Source of the DNA: Beroe forskalii
Lineage: Eukaryota; Ctenophora; Nuda; Beroida; Beroidae
Reading direction: 5' to 3'
Length of the DNA: 64,000 nt
Assembly: GCA_011033025.1 (NCBI GenBank)
Contig: WFMF01000031.1
Location: 558,001-622,000 of the forward strand
The position numbers and the translations under genes were made by a program. Shown in pieces: positions 9,535 through 21,595 of the stretch; positions within the stretch are counted from its first letter, which is position 1; each line of letters starts with the position of its first letter. The notes below the pieces were generated by a model. That model searched no databases. It was not told where the DNA came from and saw only the letters and a list, made by a program, of their open reading frames with translations.

Positions 9535-11986
9535 CCCAGCCGGCCAAAAAGCGTTTAAAATACGTTTATTCAACGTTTTTTGGGAAACCTTAACGAAACG
9601 AAATAACGTTTAATAAACGTTTATTAAACGTTTTTTCGCGTGACGTTTTAAAGCATACATTCGGTTTAAAATTTACGTTTCATAAACGTTTCTAGGGAAA
9701 CGTTTAATAAACGTCAAACAGAAACGGTTATTAAACGGAAAATCACTCGAAAGATAGTTCCTGCGGTTTTGTTTATTTATGGTTTATAAATCGTTTTCAA
9801 AAAAACGTTTCTGATTGGTATCCTCGAAACTATAAATAAACCAATTGATTAACCATTTCATCACTAAATTATTTCTTACTGTCCTAGACCCCTAGGACAA
9901 TCTCGACTTGGACTATAGTGAGTCCTCCGTCGACCATGAGTATACAGTATGAGTACACACATGGTTTTAACAAAAGTAATAGAACTGGGTTATTAACCAC
10001 AGTATTTGCCTTGCAAGGCACAATTTACAGACTGAAGCAGGACGGGGGATATAACTGTAAGGGTAAAAGGTTTCCTTGTGTTTCTATGATAAGGTTTATT
10101 TTTGGTTTATTTTTGGTTTACTTTCGTTTATTTCTTATTCATTCGCTATCTATCAGTTTTTTGTGCGTGTTGATTAAGCAATTTTCTTATCAACAAATTG
10201 CAGCGTATTTGCACAATATAGCACAAGCCTTTGTCCACAGCTGGCACGAGTTCACGCCCTGGGCAAGGCGGTAATCCGCGGAAAGATAGAGAGTAGAACC
10301 ATGTTTAAAATGTTATTTTGCGCCATTTTGAACATCTATAACTAAATCAGTTTTTATCGGATAATGTTTTAAATTGGTAAGTAGCTTATATTGTTCCTTA
10401 AGATTTAGCTATAAAACAATTTTCAGGGCAATCAGGTGTTAAATGCGGCCTCTGGAAGCCTCTAAAAATTGAGCTGCAAAATGATTAAAATAGGTTTTTG
10501 GCGAAAAAACGTTCTGCTGCCGCACTTAGTGATGCTATAGTGACCTTTTCATGGTGTCCTGTTGCCTGTTAGTAAAAAATTATGGAAAATAGGAGATGAA
10601 ATTGTGCTGCACGTGAGTTCACGCGGAAGTTTTGTAGAAATTAGGGCATTTCATGAAATCAATATATACATGGGATTTTCGACTTGATTTTGTTAAAACA
10701 AGTTCAAATACGATTAATGTGCGTGAAATTAGGTTCCAATGCTACAATTTTGCACGTGAGTTAGCACGGACGTTTTGTAGAACTTATTGAAATCGCTACT
10801 TTTGATTTATTCAGGCATTAAACGTTATGATGAGTTACGATATGATGAGTTACGATATGATGAGTTACGATATGATGAGCTACGTGGACCCAAAGTGTGT
10901 TCGGAGGAGTCGCATGGGTTTGAACGGCCTCATCCAATTTTAAGGGAGATAATTCAGCGACGAATCTTTTGCGGTTTTGGGGCCTTATGGCTTATATACT
11001 TATAGTTATATAGTGTACAAAGATCACGCATTAAATTCTCGCTAGAAAATCTGCACAGTGTGGCGAAGGAAATGAACTTTCAATGCTGTGTTTGGTGAAA
11101 ATTGGGAGGAGGTCAACTGTACTGCAAGACGACAGTAATGAAGTTTGACAAGTCTAGTCTACTCAGTCAAATTTGGTTTTGACAGCTGTCCGCGGTTTTC
11201 TTGTCAAGAGAGCAAGAGCAGAGTCAGCAGCTGGATCGATTCATCAGTTGAGGCGGATTCCGATCAAAAATCAGGAAACTCGGTTACAGCAGAGTAAATG
11301 TGAGCAATTCAAGAGTGAGTTTGAGGAGTGTCAGTGATGCGGTCAAGCATGAGCTGGGGTATGAAGAAAGAAAAGAGAGCTGAAAGCTGCGGTGAAATTT
11401 GCTGAGAAACACGGCGACTGAAAGTGAAAGAAAGGGCGGTAATAGTAATTATACTGTTTGTTCTTGAAGAGATTACCAGCGAAGTTGTGCGGGGGAAGTG
11501 GAGAAGAGCCTGCAGTGGACATATCTGCAACAGAGCGAGCCATCAGTCCGTGACTGCTATGGGGTGGGAATTTCTAATAACCTGAACAGCCGGATCAAGT
11601 TTGATTTTAAAGCCTTGGTGGGTGCTACACATAGGGTTTGTGATAAACAGGTTTTTCGTGAACGAAAAATACACATTTTTAAAAAGTTTACTTGAGGTTT
11701 CTATGGAACGAAACTTCAAGTTCAATCCACAAATTAGTTTTCTGTAAACCATAAATAAACGTTCCACATACGTTTATTTATGGTTTTGTAGAAACGTTAT
11801 ATATAAACCAAAAATAAACGTATCAGAAACGTTTAATTTTGGTTTTGGTGTAAACGTTTCTACAGATCCGTCTATTAAACGTATCAAAAACGTTTAGAAA
11901 TAACGTTTGACGAAAACCAAAATTAAACCAAAGAAAAACGTTTTTCATTGGTTTATTTTTGGTTTGGTTTCTTTGTGCCGGCTGGG
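9535..11986. mobile_element. Non-autonomous element with AAACGTTT-rich ends
   Basis: Short inverted termini CCCAGCCGGC (9535) and GCCGGCTGGG (ending 11986) bound the block. Just inside each end lie about 200-350 bp of related sub-repeats built on AAACGTTTATTAAACG and TTTTGGTTTAT variants (9553-9830 and 11640-11965). The centre (9900-11600) has no convincing coding frame; ORFs of 118 aa (9918-10274) and less are of unknown meaning. A fragment of the right end (GGTTTGGTTTCTTTGTGCC) recurs at 27790. At most an AT dinucleotide target duplication can be seen. Confidence 0.6.
10825..10883. repeat. 15 bp short tandem repeat
   Basis: Four copies of GATGAGTTACGATAT or a close variant occur in the interior of the 9535-11986 element. 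Confidence 0.75.
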
Positions 11987-11995
11987 ATCCCGATG

Positions 11996-12390
11996 AATTT
12001 TTTTTCGATGTTTTTTTCTATGTATTTTTTTCGATGACATTTTTTTCCGTGAATTTTTTTCGATGTAATTTTTTTAAATGTAATTTTTTCGATGATTTTT
12101 TTCGATGTAATTTTTTCTTGATGTAATTTTTTCGATAAAAATTTTTCCGATGTAATTTTTTTTCGATGATTTTTTTCGATGATTTTTTTTCGATGAAATT
12201 GTTTTCGATGTAATTTTTTCGGTGAATTTTTTTTCGATGAATTTTTTTCAAAGAAATTTTCTTCGATGATTTTTTTTCCACGAATTTTTTTCGATGGATT
12301 TTTTTGAAGAAATTTTTTTCAATGTAATTTTTCTGATGATTTTTTGATGTAATTTTTTCGATGATTTTTTTCTGATGAATTTTTTCGATG
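11996..12390. repeat. TTTTTTCGATGTAA-type minisatellite
   Basis: About 27 degenerate copies of a 12-15 bp unit built on TTTTTTCGATG run with variable T-runs. It is related in design to the 8745-9000 and 26040-26230 repeats. A Lys-rich minus-strand ORF over it is an artefact. Confidence 0.85.
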
Positions 12391-12660
12391 TATTTTTGGC
12401 TAGTCTCCCATGTAAACGGGAGCCTTCATTGCATTATCTATGACAATGACGCCACTCAGAAAAATAAAATTAAAATTAAGCGCATCAGCGCATCTGGCGC
12501 TTTAAAGGTTAGGGTTATGGTCGGGATTAGGGTCAGGATTTGTTAGGTTTAGGGTCAGGATTAAGGTAAGGGTTTTGGTTAAGGCCATATTTAGGTTTAG
12601 GATACAGAAAAATTTACGTTTAGATCTGTGACGTCACTCAGCCAGAGTTATATACGGTGG
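12391..12660. repeat. Reverse copy of the CCTAACC-type dispersed repeat
   Basis: It carries GGTTAGGGTTATGG, TTGTTAGGTTTAGGG and GTGACGTCACTCAGCC, which is the reverse of the 9170-9420 arrangement. Confidence 0.65.
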
Positions 12661-12990
12661 CCGAGCAGGCTCACTTTTTTTTACATAAAAAATTTTTCAT
12701 AAATTTTTTTTTTATAAAAAATTTTACTTGAAAAATTTTTTATATAAAATTTTTTGATCCTCTTTGTCCAACCCCCGTGGCCGAGGAGGATCACTTTTTT
12801 TTACTATAAAAATTTTTCAAGAAAAAAACATGAAAAATTTTTTAGGCTCACTTTTTTTATGTAAAAAAAGTGAGCTCTTCGTCCATGCCCGTGGCCGAGG
12901 AGGCTCACCCAGGGCATCACTTTTTTCAATAAAAACTCGCGTACGCGCTCAAATCCCGCGCTGAAGTGCTCGTAAGAGAATGGTAGCGTG
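12655..12990. repeat. AT-rich palindromic repeat units
   Basis: Three related units carry a GGCCGAGSAGGMTCACTTTTT-like motif followed by ATAAAAAATTTTTCAT palindromes. The same units appear reversed at 25860-26030 and 27500-27697. Confidence 0.65.
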
Positions 12991-13800
12991 TTCCATAATA
13001 TACGAAATTCATGCACATTTGATGAATAAGCGGTCGAGATGTCGTAATTATCACACTTCTATATGGTAAGTTAATGACGCCTCACAGCTTATTTTAATAT
13101 GGTGCATAGCAGAATCGACAAGCTGCCACACTTACGTACGAATTAGACTACGGACAAAGGTCACCATATTCGTATAATTCAAATTGTTTTCACATTTATT
13201 CGTCTTCATCAGAAACTCAACCAGGAGAGCTGACCGGTACTGATAGCCCCATTCCATACCTAGCTATCCAGGTGTCCCGAAAGGCATAACAAAATTAAAT
13301 CAATATTCGAGTTATATGGCGACCGATACGTCAGTACTTCATTTAAATATACGGCGACCGTTGGAGTTCTTCATTTAATTTTTAAGATGCGTGAGTCGTG
13401 ACTCGTAAGTATTAATGGTCTCACTGAGGCATTTTGAAAGAACGTATTACAATAACATTCTGTAATTTTTCCTTGACAAAACGAAGCTTTGTCAAGGAGT
13501 TTGAAGCTTTGTCAAGGAGTTTTAATCTTGTCGTGCCTTTAGGGTCCTTGATACAATTTTGGTTCAGTTCTGGTATAGCTAATTTGAAATGAAAGAAGTT
13601 CAGTAACAAATTTGAAGAGACAAAATAATACACTTCATATATTTAGTTCATTAATTGTCCAATTATATTTCACAATCATTATAGATACAATGAATATATC
13701 TTTCAAAATTCTTATCACCACTCCCGTTCAAATAACTCCTGCTATGCAGTTAAAAGGAGAATATAACTGGCATTTTCATGGGCGTGCAAATTTAGGAATC
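12991..13800. other. Spacer, nothing recognised
   Basis: This is unique-looking AT-rich sequence. It has a 22 bp tandem duplication (GAAGCTTTGTCAAGGAGTTT, 13482-13523). No ORF with coding character was seen on either strand. Confidence 0.45.
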
Positions 13801-13804
13801 ATGT

Positions 13805-13945
13805 AATATACGGTAAATGCACACTTGCGAGTGGGATCCATGCAATAAATGCACGACCTTGCGAGTGGGATCCATGCAATAAATGCACCAGCTTGCGAGT
13901 GCATTAATTGAAGTCATTGCACGAGCTTGCGAGTGCAATTACGAT
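13805..13945. repeat. ~38 bp tandem repeat
   Basis: About three and a half copies of a unit with CTTGCGAGTGGGATCCATGC and AATAAATGCAC occur, the last ones truncated and reading GCTTGCGAGTGCA. Confidence 0.75.
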
Positions 13946-14424
13946 GGTTATTCTAATACCCATATGAGCATTTACTGTATCAATACCCTGCCATATACGA
14001 AACAATGAAAGCAAACGCTATAAAAACAATTCATACGAATCAGTGTTTCATATGCACATCATACATTATTTCTTTATATCATGATCGAAGAGGTTGAAAA
14101 AGTTGACACTCCCTTCGCCTGTGTTATCTTTATTTTGATCCCCAAACTGGGGATACAGATTACATTGTGCTCCATCCCTGCTTCCACCAGATATAGAGGT
14201 GATATTATATATTTTAGAAATTTTTATCTTGCGTTAATAATAACAAATAAACTGTTAGTGCAGAAATGAGGGATTCCTTTAAAATTGGGAAAAGGTCGAA
14301 AAAGTTGTGATATTACTTAAAAATTTAAAGGAAATGCTCGGGAAATGCCCGAAACGTTAAAGAAAAGGTCGCTTGAAGAGTGTGCAGTGGGTTTCTCTGA
14401 TTTCTGAGGTACGGGAGGTTTGTT

Positions 14425-14635
14425 CAGGTGTGTGTTATGAGTGGAGAGGGGTGTGCTTTGAGTTGACAGGGGTGTGTTATGAGTTGAGGGGGGTTGTTAT
14501 GAGTTGAGAGGGGTGTGTTATGAGTTGAGAAGGGTGTTACATGAGTGGATAGAGGTATTATATGAGTGGAGAGGGGTGGGTTACGATGAGATAGGGGTAT
14601 GTTATGAGTTGAGAGGGGTGTGTTACCCGTAAGTA
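14425..14635. repeat. ~21 bp minisatellite
   Basis: About ten imperfect copies of GTGTGTTATGAGTTGAGAGG run here. The ORF on the minus strand repeats TPLSTHN as a consequence. Confidence 0.85.
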
Positions 14636-15110
14636 AGCCTATCAAACTCCTAAGGAAGTCAATGCCCGTCACACTCCTCAGTTACCCTCAGTTAGCATAT
14701 TTAAATTACTATTTTGTCGCAAAGTAGAGGAAAATAAAAATTCTATCAAAAGATTATCGAAAACCATGCCAATCATAAATATCACCCCTCTGATGTATGA
14801 TTAACCGGGCTCCAAATTAAAATTCCTAACTTAATATTCACGCTCGATCCTGCCACTTCAAATTTCAAGAAAATCTCGAAATTTTCGGTTCGATTTTTTC
14901 CATTTTTACAACGATTTGAATACTTGATTTCAAGATTTTTTCAATATATTTCGTTAATTAATATGATAAATTTCCATATAGCAGGTTCTAAGCATAAAAA
15001 GAAGCATAATTTCCTTAAAAATTTTGTTATTGCGTTTGATAAAGAGATAAAGTCAGAAATTTTGCTTCTCTACCCTAGAAATTTTAAGAGGAAATACCGG
15101 ACTTAATTTT
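14636..15110. other. AT-rich spacer, nothing recognised
   Basis: No tandem or inverted structure of note and no supported gene was seen. Confidence 0.4.
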
Positions 15111-15185
15111 CACGGACCAGAAAATCACGGACAATAGTATCACGGACAATAGTATCACGGACAAAATTTTCACGGACATTAATAT
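15110..15185. repeat. 16 bp tandem repeat
   Basis: Four to five copies of TATCACGGACAATAG or TTTTCACGGACA variants run here. Confidence 0.75.
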
Positions 15186-15242
15186 TCACGCTGATGTGCT
15201 TAGCTGCGTGATTTGAATGTCCGTGTTAATTATGTCCGATAA

Positions 15243-17189
15243 GGTATAGGGTAAGGAGCCTAATTCCGGCCGGCCCCCTATTCCGGCCACCCTGAGTTAA
15301 AAAAATTCCACACTTTTTATTTCACACTGCTTACCCCAAAAAACAATTTTATGGGCAACTTCAATCATTTGCCCATGTTCTCTGAAATTTTTGAGTAAAT
15401 GATCCCTAGGATATGGTCACTTTTTGATTTAAAAAAAATTTACCCCCAAAATAATGATTTTAGGCCAAAATTTTTGTTAAGTTAATATTTGATTTAAAAT
15501 TGATTTGGAATGTATTTTGGAGACAAAAAATACTGAGTTATGTTGAATGATGCCCATAGATGACCAAATCATCGATTTTAAATCCAAAATGAGCGATTTA
15601 ACACTTAAAATTGTGTGACCAGAATTAGGGACCCAAAATCACAGAGGTCCCTTATTCCGGCCACAATTTCTATAGCTAAATTTCATTTAATCTATTGCAC
15701 CTATGGTTTCTTAACTTTCCGAGGCTTTGAATTCCAAAAGTTTCAGCCCAAAAAGTTTAAGAACTTAGACAGGAACTGCTGTGGACGGAAATTAGGGTCC
15801 CAAAAATCTGGGGTCCTAAATCCGGCCAAAGTTCATAATGCACAATTATGAATGTTCAAGTGATAAACCAAACATTACATGACGTTATGATTAAGTCTAT
15901 ATTGGTAAAAGCCCAGAGTGATGCTTATTTTTATCTAAATCTAGCAAATGAGACTATGATTTGAGATGGCCGTAATTAGGGACCCTCCTACCATGGGTAC
16001 CTTATATTCGGCCAACTCTGTAGCTGTTTTTTTCATATCAGAGCAGCATGGAAATTATGGAAAATGATCCATAACGTTGTTAAATGATATCCTGAATACA
16101 CGAAAGTGACTTTAGATGTGGCAAACTCCCATAGATGATCAGAAATTACCAAGGCCCTCTGAAAATTAGATTTCGCCCCTAAATTAATTTTTTGCTAGTT
16201 TTCACTTAAAAGATCGGTCTAAGAGTCATAGCTAGAGTAGAAAAGTGCTTTTAATCCATGAAAAGACATGTCACCAATCAGGAATTGTCGCCCAAAATAT
16301 AAATTTCAGATATTTTGATGGTACAAACACTAAACTGCAAGTTTATGTTGAGAACTAAGGCATGTGAATGCTTCAGGTGATATTAATAGAGTATAGTTTA
16401 ACATAATATTTCGTAACAAACAGAAAATTATGAGAAAACCTGCAGATGTGTGCTTAAATTCGGGAGTCGAACTTGTACGGAAATCTAAATGTAAGAATTT
16501 TAGCTGAAAATCGTTTTTGGCGATTTTCTGACATACCATGTGCTAGATATAACATCTCATTTTGTGTGAGAATACTAAATAGTGCTCCTTCATAGTTAAT
16601 AAGGGTGTTATAGCAGGTGGCCGGAATAAGGTACCCATAACCCAGAAGGGGACCTAATTCCGGCCGGCCCTCAACTCACTTACCTAGTTCTTACTATAAC
16701 TTAAAATGATAAGAGGTAATAGAAAAGTGTTTTTAACATTCTGGGAATCTGTCAATATCTTAGGGAAACTTCATTTATAACATTTTATTCTTAGTTGAAA
16801 GTGACTTATCTTTAGAGACCGAAAAATCAGTGTACCCAATAGAGCTACACAGTAAAATTTCATTTTTGAGTAGAAGAAAGGTGGAATTTATAGACAGAGC
16901 AAAAATTTTTGCTCTAAGATCAGTAGTTTAAGAATCATTTTGGGTGGCCGGAATTAGGTTTAAATGACCGGAATTAGGTCAGGGGCCCTAATTCCGGCCA
17001 TTTCCGAAAATTGTCCAAAAAGTATCAAAACCCATAATTTTCAAATTTTTTTGGGCATAATTAGCAATTTTAATCATTTTCCTACCATACTTAACTATTT
17101 TCAAGGTTCAAACCTTCCCATATTTATAAAACATGATTTTGAAAAAAAATCGTACAAAAATGGCCGGAATTAGGTCACTCTACCCTACC
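15243..17189. mobile_element. TIR element marked by AATTCCGGCC motifs
   Basis: The left end (AGGGTAAGGAGCCTAATTCC) and the reverse complement of the right end (AGGGTAGAGTGACCTAATTC) are related inverted termini of about 25-29 bp. The motif AATTCCGGCC or its complement is reiterated in the interior (about 15650, 15820, 15970, 16620, 16660, 16945-17000). No transposase-like ORF was seen and no clear target duplication was found. Confidence 0.6.
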
Positions 17190-17806
17190 TCTTAGTTTCA
17201 TGACCTCTAAGTTTCATGACAAAAACTGCTCCTTATCCAAAAGATTTGACCATCATTCGATAAAAATTGCATTTCAATGGAGATCTCAAATCTTGAAAAA
17301 AAACTGATAGACTGAATACGAAATTTTCACCCTCCTATTTTCATAAATTTGGGCCAAAAAGTAGTTTCTGTAGACTGTAGGATAAAACATATTTTCAAGA
17401 TTTTTGCGTGGACGAATATACGATTTTTCTTCGTAAAGTGGGCTAAAAGTGTAAAAAAAGGCATGGTGTGTAGAATAGAGATTTCTTCGTCAATTTAATC
17501 AGAAATATGACGAGTAGATTGGTTACGAACATCTTCAATTGTAACAATTAAAACGTCGTGTTCTTGTGATATTTCAATGAATATATCATTCATCACAGTC
17601 ATACATTCTGAGAATTCAATTGGCCAGAACACACAACTGACACGCAACATATTCATATCACTACGCTCCCATCTCAACCAAATCTATAAATAATTGAATT
17701 AAATCAATTTATTAGAAAATGCACTGAATATATAATACGACAATCTACTGTCTGCTATTATGTGAAATACAATATCAGGGGGCTGGCAAGCCCCCCGCGG
17801 CGGTTT

Positions 17807-18015
17807 GCGAGCCCGAGGGCCCGAAGGGCCCGAGGGCGAGCATTGGACGGCGGTCCTAACAGTGCGAGGGCCGAAGGCCCGAGCCGCGAGCCCGAGGACC
17901 CGAAGGGTCCGAGGGCGAGCATTGGACGGCGGACCTAACAGTGCGAGGGCCGAAGGCCCGAGCGCGAGCCCGAGGACCCGAAGGGTCCGAGGGCGAGCAT
18001 TGGACGGCGATTCTA
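17807..18015. repeat. ~78 bp GC-rich tandem repeat
   Basis: Nearly three copies start at about 17807, 17886 and 17964. Each holds GCGAGCCCGAGGACCCGAAG-like text with internal small palindromes such as GGGCCCGAAGGGCCC, ending CGAGCATTGGACGGCG. ORFs on both strands reflect the repeat. Confidence 0.85.
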
Positions 18016-19070
18016 ACGAGAGAAATCTCATGTATTTCCCCACATTTCACGAAGAAATTTGGGCAGTTTTCCGTTATTGGATTTCCACCAAAATCGATAC
18101 GTCGCATGTTTGAGGGTCAAAGGTGCAACTGTCAAAATTTCAGATCGATTGGATAAAAGATGCCCACGTTATGACAACTTATTCGCACTGAAATCGTACA
18201 CGCGATGCGTACGCATCGCTGCGCTTGCCAGCCCCCATATATATGTTTTTGTGGATTCGCCAAATTTCAAAATTTTTACGGAACCTTCCCGACGATCAAA
18301 TCGATTGAAAATTGAGTTTTCGCGCCTTTGCTGTGCGCGCGCTCGGAGTTTCAAATTTGAGATCAATTCATTAAAAAATGGCTGAGTTATTACTACTTGA
18401 AATCGCCGAAATTGAGGCTGTTCTTGTTAAAAAGGGTTACGACAATAACATACCAATAGAGAACATTTTTAGGCGAAAAGTGTACCCTCTTTAAAAAGAC
18501 CTATCTCGAGAACCGTAAAAGATACAGAGCTCATCGACCCAGCGTTGGAAAGTAGAAAGATAGTACTTGCGAAAAGTGCCTCGAAAAGCATCTTACGTCA
18601 TGTTGATGACGTCATTATGACGTCACAAAGTCGTGAATTTCATATTTTATTTCCCGAAAATCGGCGTTTTTCAGCGCAATTTTTCGGCATGAAGCTTTTT
18701 GAGATAGGTGAAAATGCTTATGATAATGCAGAAAGGAAATTTAATGTACTTTCCAAAATGGGGTCGAAAAGTTCCGGGCCCTCCGGCATCATTGAGATAT
18801 TTGCAATTGTTTGAAACACTTTGACACGAAAAATCGCAAAAAAATAGCAAAAACGGTAAGGATGAGTTAGAGAGAACGGGACCATCCCAGAACTTCATCT
18901 TTGGATATGTTGTCGGTCATAGTCCCAAGTGTGCTAATGAATGGGTCTCAGATAGCTCATTTAATTTTATGACGTAATTGTGACGTCATCAGTAATGCTA
19001 GGTAACGCGAATTTTGTACGCGCGATTTGACGCCAAATTGCAATATCTGAGCACAGAAAAAGGATGATAT

Positions 19071-19351
19071 TTTTTCCAAAAACCAAAAAGGATTTGGTTG
19101 TGATGGTCCGCGGCGGTTTTAAGGCGTTCTTTACTGTAAAACCCATGATATGAGAAAGAACGCGACGGTTAAAACTGCCGCAACGGCACTTTTTCGAAGC
19201 ATAATAGTTTCGTGAAAGCTGTACATTTTGAAGTGACGTTGCAGCAGTTTTAACCGTCGCGTTCTTTCTCATATCATGGGTTTTACAGTAAAGAACGCCT
19301 TAAAACCGCCGCGGACCATCACAACCAAATCCTTTTTGGTTTTTGGAAAAA
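19071..19351. repeat. Near-perfect hairpin, ~115 bp arms
   Basis: The left arm 19071-19186 runs from TTTTTCCAAAAACCAAAAAG to the GTTAAAACTGCCG region. The right arm 19236-19351 is its reverse complement, and about 50 bp lie between them. The arms look almost identical, which implies recent origin or gene conversion between arms. Confidence 0.85.
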
Positions 19352-19799
19352 TACATTATACAAGATACACAGCAATTGGCAATGTCAAGGCACGAGCACT
19401 GTACACAGTACACAGTGACGTAATGACGTATGTGAGCTAGTAGAGAGAGAGAGAGAGTTCCCGCTCAAACCCTATGCTTGTAAATACGTCACTGCATACC
19501 GACACTCTGTTGCTCAGTGACTCTGTGTCTTGACGTTGTCAATAGCTGGGGAAAATTCTGCCTTGTATCTTGTATAATGTATATTGTATTTCACATAATA
19601 GCAGACAGTAGATTGTCGTATTATATATTCAGTGCATTTTCTAATAAATTAATTTAATTCAATTATTTATAGATTTAGTTAAGATAAGAGCGTAGTGATA
19701 TGAATATGTTGCGTGTCAGTTGTATGTTCTAACCAATTAACTTCTCAGAATGTATGACTATGATGAATGATATATTCATTGAAATATCACTCTAGGCAT

Positions 19800-20390
19800 C
19801 TAAGCGGTAACTGTTGAGTGACGTTTCACATCCTTTTGGATCCTTTTCAAGAACATTTAATCACAAATGAGCATTACGGTAACATAAAACATTAAATCTA
19901 GTAGTTATATAATAACAAAAAATCTTGCCTTTTGCCCTCCAGAAAAAAATTAAAATTCTAAGTCAATCCAGTTTTGCACATCATCAATATTGTCTGAAAA
20001 AGCACATCTGAAGAAGTATGTTTTCAATGCAATTATAACATGCTAAAGTAAAGAACTTTGTTTCAGCTTTCTGGAGGGGGGGGGGGTCGTGCCATGATTA
20101 CGTCATATTTGCCAAAAGAGGGGGGGGGGGGGGTTGGCCGAGACAACGTTTGATTATGGAGAGGGGAGAAGGGGAAAATACCCAAAAAATGATTACGTTA
20201 TATGTGAACGGCCCCTATAGCCTGTTTTCTTTAAATTAATTGCTTCCCTCAATTATTTACGGTCGTTCGAGCGAAAGTCGGTGATGCAAGTGCTCAAAAT
20301 CAAATGCACGAAGACACACGTATCAAAACGTACACCATCTACCTAATCATTATATGCTTATACGATGGGATAGAATATTATTATGATTAA
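19800..20390. other. Spacer with G-run transposon-end-like sequence
   Basis: Two poly-G runs (about 20077-20088 and 20116-20130) flank CATGATTACGTCATATTTGC. Further on ATGATTACGTTATATGTGAA is followed by CGGCCCC. Such G-run plus ATTACGT blocks are common at ends of invertebrate DNA transposons, so this is probably a fragment of one. No gene is seen. Confidence 0.4.
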
Positions 20391-20449
20391 TTGATATCTG
20401 TCCATTCTAAGGTCCATCAATGGAATTCTCCCAATTTTTTTGATTCCAA

Positions 20450-21390
20450 GGTGCTATTTTGTGCTGCTTGCAGTATTGGAAAGTCAGCAGGTGCGAGGCA
20501 GAAGCTCCTATCGGATCAGAGAATCTTCATCAAAAGTTCAAGGAAGTACCAGGATAAGCACCGACCAAAGAAGCATCAGCAGGAGCATTCAATCCTGAAA
20601 ACGTATGATACATGAGTTTTCACAACTAATTAACCGTCAATGATTATTAATCAATATCAGACCATTCAGAATTCAATTAAATTTTTCAAGTTTCTGATCC
20701 CCACCTGCTAATAGTTTACCTGTTGGATTATATTGCATCAAAAAGGTCTGCAGGTCAGCAGGTGTGGGGCAGTGCTCAGTAGCATGTATCGGATCAGGGA
20801 ACCTTCTTCAGCAGTTCAAGTAGACAGGAGTAGGCAAACCTGGACACGTTTTTCAATTACATGAGTTTGAACAAGTTATTGACAACCGTCAACCTTCTAC
20901 TCATACACTGAAATGGCAATGTGATTACTGCATTATTCAATATCTGTCCATTCTATGGTGCTGGTAAGTAGGGGTAGCCCATGTATCAATTTTGAGATAC
21001 ATGGGCTTTTTGCCTCCTTTACATCGGTTTAACTCCAATCATACCCCTCACACAGTATGGTAGTATAGTGGACTCCATCATATATGATGGAGTCCACACC
21101 TTCGAATAACCCGATATATGAAGGATCATACGGCATTTGAGGTCAAAATTGCATTTATTTGGGGCTCCTATATTTGCCAACCCCATCAAGTCCCTGATTT
21201 CAACATTCAAACATATTTATGAAATCTAGCACTGTTTACCTGTTAGATTGCATTGTGTTGAAAAGGTCTGCATGTGGTAGGTACTTAGTAACTTGCTTCA
21301 GATCAGGAAACATACTTCAGCAGTTCACTGAAGGCAGGACACAGGTCACAGGAGTAGACAAACCTGGACAGGTATTACAATTACATGAGT
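20450..21390. repeat. Diverged ~500 bp direct repeats
   Basis: Related blocks at about 20460-20620, 20735-20880 and 21255-21400, with another at 24590-24700, share AAGGTCTGCAG, ATCAGGGAACCTTCTTCAGC and AGTTCAAG...ACAGGAGTAGGCAAACCTGG. Identity is low, so the family is old. A 20 bp hairpin (GTGGACTCCATCATATATGA, 21069-) also lies here. Confidence 0.55.
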
Positions 21391-21482
21391 TTTAACAAAT
21401 TAATGACCATCAACCTTATAGTTACAATGAATTAATGACATATTCAATATCTGGCAATATTGAAATCTTAAAATGTCCAATG

Positions 21483-21595
21483 GTGTTCAATGGATCCATT
21501 GGATCCATTTTTGATGTTCAATGGACATGTTCAATGGATCCCATGGATGTTCAATGGATCCATCTGAGTGGATCCAATGGACACAATCACCAAAC
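21483..21595. repeat. Left block of GGATCC/CAATGG minisatellite
   Basis: It carries repeats of ATGGATCCATTGGATCC and TGTTCAATGGATCC. The same minisatellite forms a much longer block at 23932-24440, on the far side of the GTGGAC element. Confidence 0.85.

Larger units (their letters stand above)
17567..19790. mobile_element. Foldback element with ~210 bp inverted arms
   Basis: Arm 17567-17776 is matched in reverse complement by 19580-19790 with few differences. Both contain ATATAATACGACAATCTACT and its complement. The interior contains a GC-rich tandem repeat (17807-18015), repeated TGACGTCA-rich sequence near 18600 and 18970, and a perfect-looking hairpin (19071-19351). Short ORFs across the interior have no recognisable domain. 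Confidence 0.75.
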
